Notes under the pieces: generated by a model | The model's input: only the letters and a program-made list of their open reading frames with translations | Database searches by the model: none | Told to the model about the DNA's origin: nothing | Position numbers and translations under genes: made by a program | Origin: Lachnospiraceae bacterium | GTDB lineage: Bacteria; Bacillota; Clostridia; Lachnospirales; Lachnospiraceae | Assembly: GCA_003507655.1 (NCBI GenBank) | Contig: DNUZ01000020.1 | Span: 123,152-134,133, forward strand | Direction of reading: 5' to 3' | DNA: 10,982 nt | In this document: positions 1 through 7,674 of the stretch, piece after piece | Position numbering within the stretch: position 1 is the stretch's first letter | Layout of the letters: each line of letters starts with the position of its first letter

Positions 1-897
1 ACCATGCGTACGTTCCATACCGGAGGAGTTGCCGGTGACGATATCACACAGGGTCTTCCTCGTGTCGAGGAGCTTTTCGAGGCAAGAAAGCCGAAGGGAC
101 TTGCGATCATTACCGAATTCGGTGGTGTTGCAACCATTAAAGATACAAAGAAAAAACGCGAGATCATCGTAACAAATCCGGAAACCGGAGAAACAAAGAC
201 ATACCTGATCCCATACGGTTCCAGGATCAAGATTATGGATGGAGCTGTTTTAGAGGCAGGAGATGAGCTGACCGAAGGTAGTGTAAATCCACACGATATC
301 TTAAAGATCAAAGGTGTCCGTGCAGTACAGGATTACATGCTTCAGGAAGTACAGCGGGTATATCGTCTTCAGGGTGTAGAGATCAACGATAAGCATATCG
401 AGGTTATCGTACGTCAGATGTTAAAGAAAGTCCGCGTTGAGAACAACGGAGATTCCGAGCTGTTACCGGGAACACTCGTAGACGCATTAGATTTTGATGA
501 TGTAAACGAGAGACTCGAAGAGGAAGGCAAAGAGCCGGCAGAAGGAAAACAGGTACTTCTTGGTATTACCAAGGCGGCACTTGCAACGAACTCCTTCTTA
601 TCCGCAGCATCCTTCCAGGAGACAACCAAGGTATTGACCGAGGCTGCGATCAAGGGCAAGAAAGATCCGCTGATCGGATTAAAAGAAAATGTCCTGATCG
701 GTAAACTCTTACCGGTAGGAACAGGAATGAAGCGTTATCGCGACATTAAACTGGATTCCGATTTAAACCGGTTCGCAGATATTGATTTTACAGATGAATA
801 TGGCGAGTTTGGCGAAGAGGAAACTGCAGAAATGTTAGAATCTCCGGAAGAGAAGATAGCATCCATGAGTGCTCCGGAAACAGAAGAAGAGGAATAA
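1..897 (+). CDS. rpoC: DNA-directed RNA polymerase subunit beta', C-terminal part (5' end outside window)
   Basis: This is the last 298 residues of the beta' subunit, which forms one wall of the polymerase cleft. The frame enters the window open (Thr, then MRTFHTGG), so the ATG at position 4 is internal and not a start. The first residues are the C-terminal side of the trigger loop, followed by the conserved block [20 protein letters not shown]. Later hallmarks are [20 protein letters not shown] (about residues 120-140 of the fragment), [20 protein letters not shown] (near residue 200) and [16 protein letters not shown] (near residue 235). TFHTGG continues directly into [11 protein letters not shown], so there is no long trigger-loop insertion of the E. 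coli type, as expected for Firmicutes. The C-terminus is an acidic Glu-rich tail of about 45 residues, which is variable in the family. The gene ends in TAA and is followed by an intrinsic terminator, so read-through into the next gene should be limited. Confidence 0.98.
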   Translation, partial: TMRTFHTGGVAGDDITQGLPRVEELFEARKPKGLAIITEFGGVATIKDTKKKREIIVTNPETGETKTYLIPYGSRIKIMDGAVLEAGDELTEGSVNPHDILKIKGVRAVQDYMLQEVQRVYRLQGVEINDKHIEVIVRQMLKKVRVENNGDSELLPGTLVDALDFDDVNERLEEEGKEPAEGKQVLLGITKAALATNSFLSAASFQETTKVLTEAAIKGKKDPLIGLKENVLIGKLLPVGTGMKRYRDIKLDSDLNRFADIDFTDEYGEFGEEETAEMLESPEEKIASMSAPETEEEE

Positions 898-909
898 GAA
901 CCGATATTC

Positions 910-941
910 AAGGCGGTGGGAGAAATCCCGCCGCTTTTTTT
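910..941 (+). terminator. Rho-independent terminator after rpoC
   Basis: GCGGTGGGA (913-921) pairs with TCCCGCCGC (926-934), giving nine base pairs with one G-U around a GAAA tetraloop. Seven T residues follow (935-941), and A residues before the stem can pair with the start of the T run. It begins 13 bases after the rpoC stop. It probably ends the rpoB-rpoC transcript and separates it from the surface-protein operon. Confidence 0.93.
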
Positions 942-1011
942 GACTCTGTTTTTAAAAAATACTTTGTAAAACCTATAAAGTAAAAATACCCATAATGCCG
1001 ATATAATATAT

Positions 1012-1071
1012 GCGAAAAGCAGCATCCGCTTTAGCGTAGAAAATCGCTTGAAAAAAAGCGAAAAATAGCAT
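1012..1071 (+). repeat. Imperfect 14-base direct repeat around the surface-operon promoter
   Basis: GCGAAAAGCAGCAT (1012-1025) recurs as GCGAAAAATAGCAT (1058-1071), 12 of 14 bases alike, with starts 46 bases apart. The second copy fills the -35/-10 spacer and touches the -10 box. Between them are CGCTTT and CGCTTG, which are inverted relative to the AAAGCG words; CGCTT (1045-1049) and AAGCG (1056-1060) could form a small stem over the -35 box. This could be an operator, but the sequence is A-rich and chance similarity is possible. Confidence 0.35.
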
Positions 1072-1076
1072 ATAAT
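1048..1076 (+). promoter_or_regulatory. Sigma-A-type promoter of the surface-protein operon
   Basis: The -35 box is TTGAAA (1048-1053) and the -10 box is TATAAT (1071-1076), with a 17-base spacer, which is the preferred geometry for the housekeeping sigma factor. Transcription would start near 1082-1084. That leaves a leader of about 64 bases before the ATG at 1147 and rules out the TTG at 1081 as the start codon. A second TATAAT at 1002-1007 has no convincing -35 box. Confidence 0.72.
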
Positions 1077-1127
1077 TACCTTGAGAAAATGTATTTACAG
1101 GATAAGTGCGTTTTTAGAACGGATACT

Positions 1128-1136
1128 AGGGAAGGA
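1128..1136 (+). promoter_or_regulatory. Ribosome binding site deciding the start of the giant repeat protein
   Basis: AGGGAAGGA lies 10 bases before the ATG at 1147. No comparable purine-rich site lies before the longer in-frame TTG start at 1081. Starting at 1147 also puts the Lys-rich n-region and hydrophobic core of the signal peptide right at the N-terminus. Confidence 0.75.
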
Positions 1137-1146
1137 TGGTCAATAT

Positions 1147-4100
1147 ATGTACAAGGACGTTTGGAAAAAAGCAGCTGCATTATTCTTATGTGCGTGCATG
1201 GCAGGTACATCGGTAGATTTAACCGCATTTACGGTTCATGCACAGGAACAGACAGCAACAGAAGAAAAGGTTGAGGCAGAGAAGACTGAACAACCGGAAA
1301 TAACGGATGAAACAACAGAGGATGCACAGAAAAGTGAAGTGCAGACAGAGGCTGTAAACCAGGAAGAGGAGCAGTCTGTTTCAACATATATAGCGCCATT
1401 AGTAGAGGAACAGGAAGTCCCGGTACTGGGTGCACCGGATGGAGTCACAGAGCTGACAGACGCAAATACAGCGATCGTTCTGAGTGCGTCTACTTATACA
1501 TATGATGGAACAGAGAAAAAACCAACCGTTACCGTAGTATGTAACGGTGTCAGACTGACACAGAATACAGATTTCCTTCTGACCTATGCAGATCATGTCA
1601 ATGCAGGAACCGCAAGCCTGACAATCGTAGGTCTTACCAATTATACAGGAAGCCTGACAAAGAATTTTACAATTAAGACAAAGAATCTGAATGATTCCTC
1701 CATTACAGCAAGTCCAACCGTTCTGACAAACGTTGTATATACAGGAAAGCCGGTTACACCGGTTGTTACATTAAAAGACAAATCTACCGTACTTTACAGT
1801 GATGTGGATTATACGATCACATTTGATAAAGATGCGGCTCAGCGTGTAGAGGCAGGAGTCAGTGCAAGAATGACCCTGACCGGAAAAAATAACTACACAG
1901 GCACGAGAATTTTTGACTTTACGATCGACAAAAAGAATGTAGCAGATACGGATGTCAGCATCAGCTATGATTCCGTACAGAGTTATACGGGTTCAGCCGT
2001 TACCCCGGAAGTAACACTGATGTATAATGGCGAGCTGATGGTAAAAGATAGGGACTATAAGATTACATATTCTAACAACATTGCAGCATCTTCAAGTGCG
2101 GCGATCACCATCACCGGAACAGGAAATTTCAAAGGAAAAGTAAATAAGGTATTTACGATTTCCAGCAGTGATATCGCTTCGGCATCCATTACGCTTGATA
2201 CCGACAGTTATGTATATGACGGAAATCCGAAAAAACCGGGCGCAACCGTAAAGCTGACAGATGATAAGGGAAAAGAAAAGACCCTGCGTCTTGGAACCGA
2301 TTACAGTATTGAATACAAAGACAACACCAATGCAGGAGAAGCAAGCGTCGTTGTAAAAGGAAAAGGCAACTACACCGGAACCTGTGAGAAAACATTTACC
2401 ATTTCGGCAAGAAGCATGAGTGACTCACAGTATGCAAGTGAGTTTATGATCCAGGCGATACCGGATCAGTATTACCTTGGTAAAAATGAACAGGTAAAGC
2501 CGACCATCACAGTACAGCGGGAAGGCGAAGAACTGAAACTTGGAACAGATTATACGGTTCAATACTACAATAATACAACCGTAAGTACGGATAGCAGCAA
2601 AGCAAAAGTTACCGTTTACGGAAAAGGAAATTACAAGGATGAAATATCCGCAGAATACAATATCGTAAAAGTCCCGATGGACAATGTGACGATCAGTGAC
2701 ATTGACAACTGGACAAAATTAGGAACAGCACCAAATCCGGCAGTAACCGTTACTTATAATAATGTAACCCTCCGCCGTGGAACAGATTATACCATAGAGT
2801 ATGTGGATGAGAGCGGAAAAGCACTGACCAATGCGGCAAAAGGAATGACCGGAGTAGTCAGAATTACAGCCACGGCAGACAGTGTATATGAAGGAATCAC
2901 ATCCAAAGATTTCTGGATCTGTTATGATATTGCCGACACCTTGGCAAGTGATGTAAAAGCAGAGTATCTCTATACCGGAAAAGACATTGAGCCGGCACCT
3001 ACGATCAAGACCACTTCAGGCAAGACCTTGAAGGCAGGCGTTGATTATACCGTAAGCTATAATCAGGATACGGTTAATGCCGGTAACAAGACCATAACTA
3101 TTTATGGAATGGGCGAGTATGCAGGAGAAACTACCTGTGCCTATAAGGTTACACCGAAACCTTTGACAGCAAGTGACATTACCTATACAGCAACTTCACC
3201 GGTATATACGGGAAGTACTGTGAAACCGGAAGTAACCGTTAAGAACGGTGATGTAACACTGAGCGAAGGAATTGATTACGAGATTGAAGAAGTTACAGAT
3301 GCTGCAGCCGATGAATATATCAAAGCAGGTGAAGGCAAACGCTTAAAGATCGTAGCAAAATCAGGAAGTAACTATACAGGAACGAAAGAGATCACCTATA
3401 CAATTGCACCGCGTCCGATAGCCGATGCGGCAGGAAAGGCAGCATCAGATATAGAAGTACAAGGCTTGGATGGTTTAGAAGAACTTTATACAGGTTCTCC
3501 GATCACCGTCAGCGGAATCAAAGTTCTTAGAAATGCAGCAGAACTGACAGAGATCACAGATTATGTCATTACATATGGAAACAACACAAATGCAGGAACC
3601 GCAAATGTGTACATTACCGGAAAAGGTAACTACACCGGAATGATCCAGGAGAGTTTTGACATCAAATATGATTTCAGCAAGGTAACAGGAAAGACCATGT
3701 TAGATGGTCAGGAAGAGACAGAATTTGAGTATGACGGTGGACAGCAGATCCGCCCGACCATGAAGCTGACTTATGATGATCTGGCAAACCAGATCTCCAA
3801 TGAACTTTCAAGCAGTGATTATGTAGTCACAGGCTATAGTGGCAATATCAATGCGGGCGCAGAGAATGGAGCTTCTGTTACATTAGAGGGAAGAGGATTG
3901 TACAAAGGTACATTGACTCTGAACTTTACTGTTATTCCAAAATATATTGATTCGGAAGATATCTTAGTAGCAGATGCGATCAACACACCGGTTTATGATG
4001 GAGAAAGGCATAAGATCAACAATCTGACCATCTATTTCCGACAGGCATTGGAGTTAGGAACCGATTACAACCTGACAAAATATGTGGATTCAGGAGACAA

Positions 4101-7100
4101 TGACCCGAGCAATACAAACAGTGACTGTATCAATGCAGGAACCATTACCATTACGGTAGAAGGTGTCGGTAACTATCAGGGAACCAGAGAAGTGACCAGA
4201 TATATCGCACAAAAGAGCATTGAAGATAGTGATATTGAAGTAACACAGATGGCAGATATCGTGTACGATGGACAGCCACACAAACTGACAGCAGACCAGA
4301 TCACAGCAGTTTATAACAGATACAACTCAACACCGCTGAGCTTAACCAGTGCAGATTATACGGTTACTTCATGGAAGAACACCGGAGATGACCCGGATGA
4401 AGAAGACAGCGAATGTATTAATGCCGGAACAGTTACGATCACTTTAGAAGCAAAAGGCAATTATACCGGAACAAGAACCATTGTATATCGGATCATTCCG
4501 AAGTCATTAATAAAGAGTGATGGAAGTATCGCAGATGATATCCATGCAAGTATCACAGGAGGTAACACAACCGTTTATAATCGGGAAGTGCAGAATCCTG
4601 AGGTAACAGTCACAGCGGATGGAATCGAAACATTGTCAGATAAAGACATGACCATTACCTATCTGAAAGAAGTGACAACCGGAAGTTCAGCAGGTACTTA
4701 TACAGAAGTAGATGAATGTAAAGATGCCGGTAACTATAAGATCAGAGTTACCGGAAAAGGAAACTACAGTGGAAGTTTTGATCTGAGCTATACGATTCAG
4801 CAGAGAAACCTCAATGAAGATGCCGAGGATTACCGATTTGCCATTGAACCGATCTCAGATCAGACATACACAGGGGATGCCATCATACCGGAAGAACTGA
4901 AAGTATTTGAATATGCTTATGATGCATCTGCTCCGGATGATAAATCTAACGAAAATGCAGTGCTCGGAGAAGATGATTACAATGTAACGGGTACAAACAA
5001 CATTGATGTAACATCAGATATACAGAAAGCAGAGCTGACCATTGAAGGAAAAGGCAACTATACCGGAACCCTTACAACAGAGTTTGTGATTCTGCCGAAG
5101 AACATCAATGATAAGACAGACAGTGTATACGATGTTGGTCTGACAGAGATTTTAGAAGTAGAGTACACGGGAGAATTGTTAACACCGGTACTGCCGCTGA
5201 AATATAATGGTCATGATTTAGTAGAAGGAACAGATTATCAGGTAAGCTATCAGGTAGCAGATACAGATGAAGAAGGCAATCCGATCCAGGTAGATACGAA
5301 CCGGGATGTAGGACCGGTTTACGGAACCATCGAGGGAACCGGAAACTATATCGGCACCAGAACATTCACGGTAGATGATCCGATCTTTAAGATCGTTCCA
5401 AGATCCATAAAGAGAACTTATGAGAGCGGAGAACTTACGGTAGAAGCATTCCCATCCTATGTATATGATGGAAAAGAGCATAAACCGGAAGTTGTTATCA
5501 GAGATACATTTAAAGGTACAGAACCGTTAGTAGAAGGAATCGATTATACCGTAGTATATGAAGAAACAGTGAATGCCGGAACAAATACAGTCCGGATCAC
5601 CGGAATCGGAAACTACGGTGAGGAGATAGAACTGACCTATAAGATCATTCCGAAGAGCCTGTTTACCGGTTCGGGAGCAGATGCTGCCATGGTAGAGGGA
5701 AGCCATATGGAAGAGATTGCGGAGCAGACCTATACCGGAGCAGAGATCACACCGGGTATTGGAATATTTGATACCATCAATGATGCTGAGGTACAGTTAG
5801 AGGAAGGAAGAGATTATACAATAGCTTACCAGTCTAATACAAATGCAGGTACAGCTACAGCAGTTATTACATTCTGTGGCAACTATACAGGTTACTATGA
5901 TGCGATCAAAGATACCTATTACAACAGCTATCAGAAGACCTTCCAGATCGTACCACGAGACATTGCAGATGAGAACATCATCATTGAGTCAATAGACGAT
6001 CAGGAGTATGATAAAAATCCAAAGGAACCGGAACCGGTCATTACGTTTGGCGCAACAACATTAGTAAAAGGCGTGGACTACACACTGGAGTACAGTGAAA
6101 ACCATACGGACAGTGGAACGGTAACGATCACAGTAACCGGAATTAACAACTTTAAGAACACAAGAACAACAACCTATCAGATCACGCCGAAGTCCTTAGA
6201 TTCAGCAGATATCCAGGTAGCTGCCATCGATAATCAGGATTATACCGGAAGTAATGTAGTACCGGATGTAACAGTAACTTATGGAACCACAGTACTGAAA
6301 AAAGGTGTAGATTATCAGTGTGAAGCGGGAACAAATACCGTAAAACCGGGAACTGCAACCGTGGTCATCAAAGGTATCGGAAACTATGGCGGACAGGTCA
6401 CAAAAGACTTCAAGATCATCGGAAATCTGGAGTCCAATGGACGTATTGAAACCATTGCACCACAGGCATATACCGGAACAACGGTAAAACCTGCGGCAAC
6501 CGTAACTTTTGGAGGTTCCAAGCTGATACAGGGAACGGATTACAACATTGATTGGAACAATAACATTGAAGTAGGAACTGCAACCGTAACAATTACAGGA
6601 ACAGGAGTTTACAAAGGAACGATCACCGGAACCTTCAACATTGCATATGACCTTGCAGCAAACGGTGGAAATAAGGTAGAAACCAATTCGATCGCTGATG
6701 AGTATACTTATCAGGGAAGTGCGATCGCACCGATCACACAGGTTTCTTACAGTGGTCAGGCAATGACAGCAGGCACAGATTATATCCTGACTTACAGCCA
6801 GAATACGAATGTGGGAACTGTAAAGATCACAATTACCGGAATTGGAAAATATACGGGAAGTGTGAGCAGAAGTTTCAAGATCGTAAAGAAAAATCTGGCA
6901 AACTGTACATATTCTTCTGTATCCGGATTTGATTATGATGGTACGGAAAAGACACCGACTGTAACCATCAAGAACGGAACACGGACATTGTCACGCGGAA
7001 CAGACTATACGCTTCAGTACAAGAACAATAAAAATGCAGGTGTTGGTCAGGTGATCATTTCCGGAGCAGGCAACTACTCGGGAACAGTCATCCGTTACTT

Positions 7101-7668
7101 TAACATCAACGTATTGCAGCCGACCGGTCTGCGTATGGAATCCAGTAAGGCAAACAGCGTGAAACTGGTATGGAGTTTTAGCGGAAAAGCAACCGGATAT
7201 GAGATCTACCGCAAGCAGAGCGATGGAAAATACAAGAAGATAGCAACAACGAAAAAGACCACATATACCAATAAAAAACTGGCGCCGTCAACTTCTTACA
7301 AATATAAAGTAAGAGCATATGTAAAGAATAGTACGGGAACAGTATATGGTAAATTTACCAGTGTGGTGATCGCTAAGACGACACCGGCAACGCCGAAGGT
7401 AACAGTTACTTCGCCAAAGGCAAAACAGGTAAAAGTAAAGTGGAAAGGACTTGCTTCTGCATCAGGATATGAGGTATACCGCAGTACATCTAAAAACGGC
7501 AAATATACCTTAGTAAAGACCATCAATAAACGCTCGACAGTCACATATGTGAACAAAAAATTAAAGAGTAACAAGACCTACTACTACAAAGTGCGTGCAT
7601 TTAAGAGCAGCAAGGGTGTAAAGACCTATGGAAGTTACTCCTCTGCAAAGAAAATAAAAGTGAAGTAA
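1147..7668 (+). CDS. Giant secreted repeat protein: 22 diverged Ig-like/MBG-type repeats and two FN3-like domains
   Basis: The protein has 2173 residues from the ATG at 1147. Residues 1-32 form a signal peptide: MYKDVWKK, a hydrophobic core, then VHA with cleavage likely before QEQ. Residues 33-108 are an acidic Glu/Thr-rich linker. Residues 109-1992 are 22 tandem repeats of about 75-105 residues with the recurrent pattern YTG or YDG, then P and alternating beta residues, G-x-DY-x-[IV]-x-Y, NAGT, GxGNYTGT and a closing [FY]-x-I. Such repeats resemble the small all-beta bacterial adhesin/stalk modules usually annotated as Ig-like, MBG or YDG domains; the exact family needs a profile search. 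Residues 1993-2173 are two FN3-like domains, each with GYE[IV]YR and YKYKVRAY/YYYKVRAF motifs. There is no LPxTG-like motif, hydrophobic tail or recognisable enzyme domain. I infer an extracellular fibre-like or adhesive role. It is the first gene of the operon, and the sortase gene follows after 6 bases. Confidence 0.9.
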   Translation: MYKDVWKKAAALFLCACMAGTSVDLTAFTVHAQEQTATEEKVEAEKTEQPEITDETTEDAQKSEVQTEAVNQEEEQSVSTYIAPLVEEQEVPVLGAPDGVTELTDANTAIVLSASTYTYDGTEKKPTVTVVCNGVRLTQNTDFLLTYADHVNAGTASLTIVGLTNYTGSLTKNFTIKTKNLNDSSITASPTVLTNVVYTGKPVTPVVTLKDKSTVLYSDVDYTITFDKDAAQRVEAGVSARMTLTGKNNYTGTRIFDFTIDKKNVADTDVSISYDSVQSYTGSAVTPEVTLMYNGELMVKDRDYKITYSNNIAASSSAAITITGTGNFKGKVNKVFTISSSDIASASITLDTDSYVYDGNPKKPGATVKLTDDKGKEKTLRLGTDYSIEYKDNTNAGEASVVVKGKGNYTGTCEKTFTISARSMSDSQYASEFMIQAIPDQYYLGKNEQVKPTITVQREGEELKLGTDYTVQYYNNTTVSTDSSKAKVTVYGKGNYKDEISAEYNIVKVPMDNVTISDIDNWTKLGTAPNPAVTVTYNNVTLRRGTDYTIEYVDESGKALTNAAKGMTGVVRITATADSVYEGITSKDFWICYDIADTLASDVKAEYLYTGKDIEPAPTIKTTSGKTLKAGVDYTVSYNQDTVNAGNKTITIYGMGEYAGETTCAYKVTPKPLTASDITYTATSPVYTGSTVKPEVTVKNGDVTLSEGIDYEIEEVTDAAADEYIKAGEGKRLKIVAKSGSNYTGTKEITYTIAPRPIADAAGKAASDIEVQGLDGLEELYTGSPITVSGIKVLRNAAELTEITDYVITYGNNTNAGTANVYITGKGNYTGMIQESFDIKYDFSKVTGKTMLDGQEETEFEYDGGQQIRPTMKLTYDDLANQISNELSSSDYVVTGYSGNINAGAENGASVTLEGRGLYKGTLTLNFTVIPKYIDSEDILVADAINTPVYDGERHKINNLTIYFRQALELGTDYNLTKYVDSGDNDPSNTNSDCINAGTITITVEGVGNYQGTREVTRYIAQKSIEDSDIEVTQMADIVYDGQPHKLTADQITAVYNRYNSTPLSLTSADYTVTSWKNTGDDPDEEDSECINAGTVTITLEAKGNYTGTRTIVYRIIPKSLIKSDGSIADDIHASITGGNTTVYNREVQNPEVTVTADGIETLSDKDMTITYLKEVTTGSSAGTYTEVDECKDAGNYKIRVTGKGNYSGSFDLSYTIQQRNLNEDAEDYRFAIEPISDQTYTGDAIIPEELKVFEYAYDASAPDDKSNENAVLGEDDYNVTGTNNIDVTSDIQKAELTIEGKGNYTGTLTTEFVILPKNINDKTDSVYDVGLTEILEVEYTGELLTPVLPLKYNGHDLVEGTDYQVSYQVADTDEEGNPIQVDTNRDVGPVYGTIEGTGNYIGTRTFTVDDPIFKIVPRSIKRTYESGELTVEAFPSYVYDGKEHKPEVVIRDTFKGTEPLVEGIDYTVVYEETVNAGTNTVRITGIGNYGEEIELTYKIIPKSLFTGSGADAAMVEGSHMEEIAEQTYTGAEITPGIGIFDTINDAEVQLEEGRDYTIAYQSNTNAGTATAVITFCGNYTGYYDAIKDTYYNSYQKTFQIVPRDIADENIIIESIDDQEYDKNPKEPEPVITFGATTLVKGVDYTLEYSENHTDSGTVTITVTGINNFKNTRTTTYQITPKSLDSADIQVAAIDNQDYTGSNVVPDVTVTYGTTVLKKGVDYQCEAGTNTVKPGTATVVIKGIGNYGGQVTKDFKIIGNLESNGRIETIAPQAYTGTTVKPAATVTFGGSKLIQGTDYNIDWNNNIEVGTATVTITGTGVYKGTITGTFNIAYDLAANGGNKVETNSIADEYTYQGSAIAPITQVSYSGQAMTAGTDYILTYSQNTNVGTVKITITGIGKYTGSVSRSFKIVKKNLANCTYSSVSGFDYDGTEKTPTVTIKNGTRTLSRGTDYTLQYKNNKNAGVGQVIISGAGNYSGTVIRYFNINVLQPTGLRMESSKANSVKLVWSFSGKATGYEIYRKQSDGKYKKIATTKKTTYTNKKLAPSTSYKYKVRAYVKNSTGTVYGKFTSVVIAKTTPATPKVTVTSPKAKQVKVKWKGLASASGYEVYRSTSKNGKYTLVKTINKRSTVTYVNKKLKSNKTYYYKVRAFKSSKGVKTYGSYSSAKKIKVK
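1471..7122 (+). repeat. 22 tandem diverged protein-level repeats within the giant surface protein
   Basis: The repeats average about 86 residues. They are related in protein sequence, but I see no long runs of identical DNA, so the duplications look old. Clear copies include those ending GKGNYTGT (repeats 4 and 14), GLTNYTGS (1), GTGNFKGK (3) and GAGNYSGT (22). Repeat 6 is degenerate in the closing motif (SVYEG). Repeats 10-17 tend to be longer because of loop insertions, often rich in Asp and Glu. Most repeats are joined by a linker such as PKSLDSADI or KKNVADTDV, which marks domain boundaries. Confidence 0.88.
7123..7665 (+). other. Two very basic fibronectin-III-like domains at the C-terminus of the giant protein
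   Basis: Domain one covers about 7123-7383 and domain two about 7390-7665. Both carry the FN3-type pattern of a conserved Trp (LVWSF, VKWKG), GYE[IV]YR, then LxxxxxYxYKVRA. By my count the pair holds about 38 Lys and 6 Arg against 4 Asp/Glu, while the N-terminal linker and many repeats are acidic. The protein ends IKVK with no anchor, so a non-covalent interaction with anionic wall polymers is a reasonable but untested idea. Confidence 0.75.
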
Positions 7669-7674
7669 AGATTT

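Noticed and set aside
1002..1007. Second TATAAT as the operon's main promoter
   Set aside because: No acceptable -35 box or extended -10 TG lies at the right distance. The TTGAAA-17-TATAAT pair at 1048-1076 is clearly better.
735..1025. Minus-strand frame of 96 residues with a hydrophobic N-terminus
   Set aside because: Most of it is antisense to the rpoC 3' end and the terminator. It has no ribosome binding site, and its Ser-rich body is the antisense shadow of the acidic beta' tail.
1081..1146. Longer start of the giant protein at TTG 1081 (22 extra residues)
   Set aside because: It has no ribosome binding site and lies at or before the predicted transcription start. It would also push the signal peptide 22 residues away from the N-terminus. 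The ATG at 1147 has AGGGAAGGA at a good distance.
1147..1245. Lipoprotein signal in the giant protein (LCAC)
   Set aside because: The residue two before the Cys is Cys, which is unusual for a lipobox, and the hydrophobic run before it is short. A normal signal peptide with VHA before QEQ fits better, though a lipoprotein cannot be fully excluded.
1471..7122. CRISPR or DNA satellite array
   Set aside because: The periodicity is at protein level within one open frame. The DNA copies are diverged and there are no identical repeats with unique spacers.
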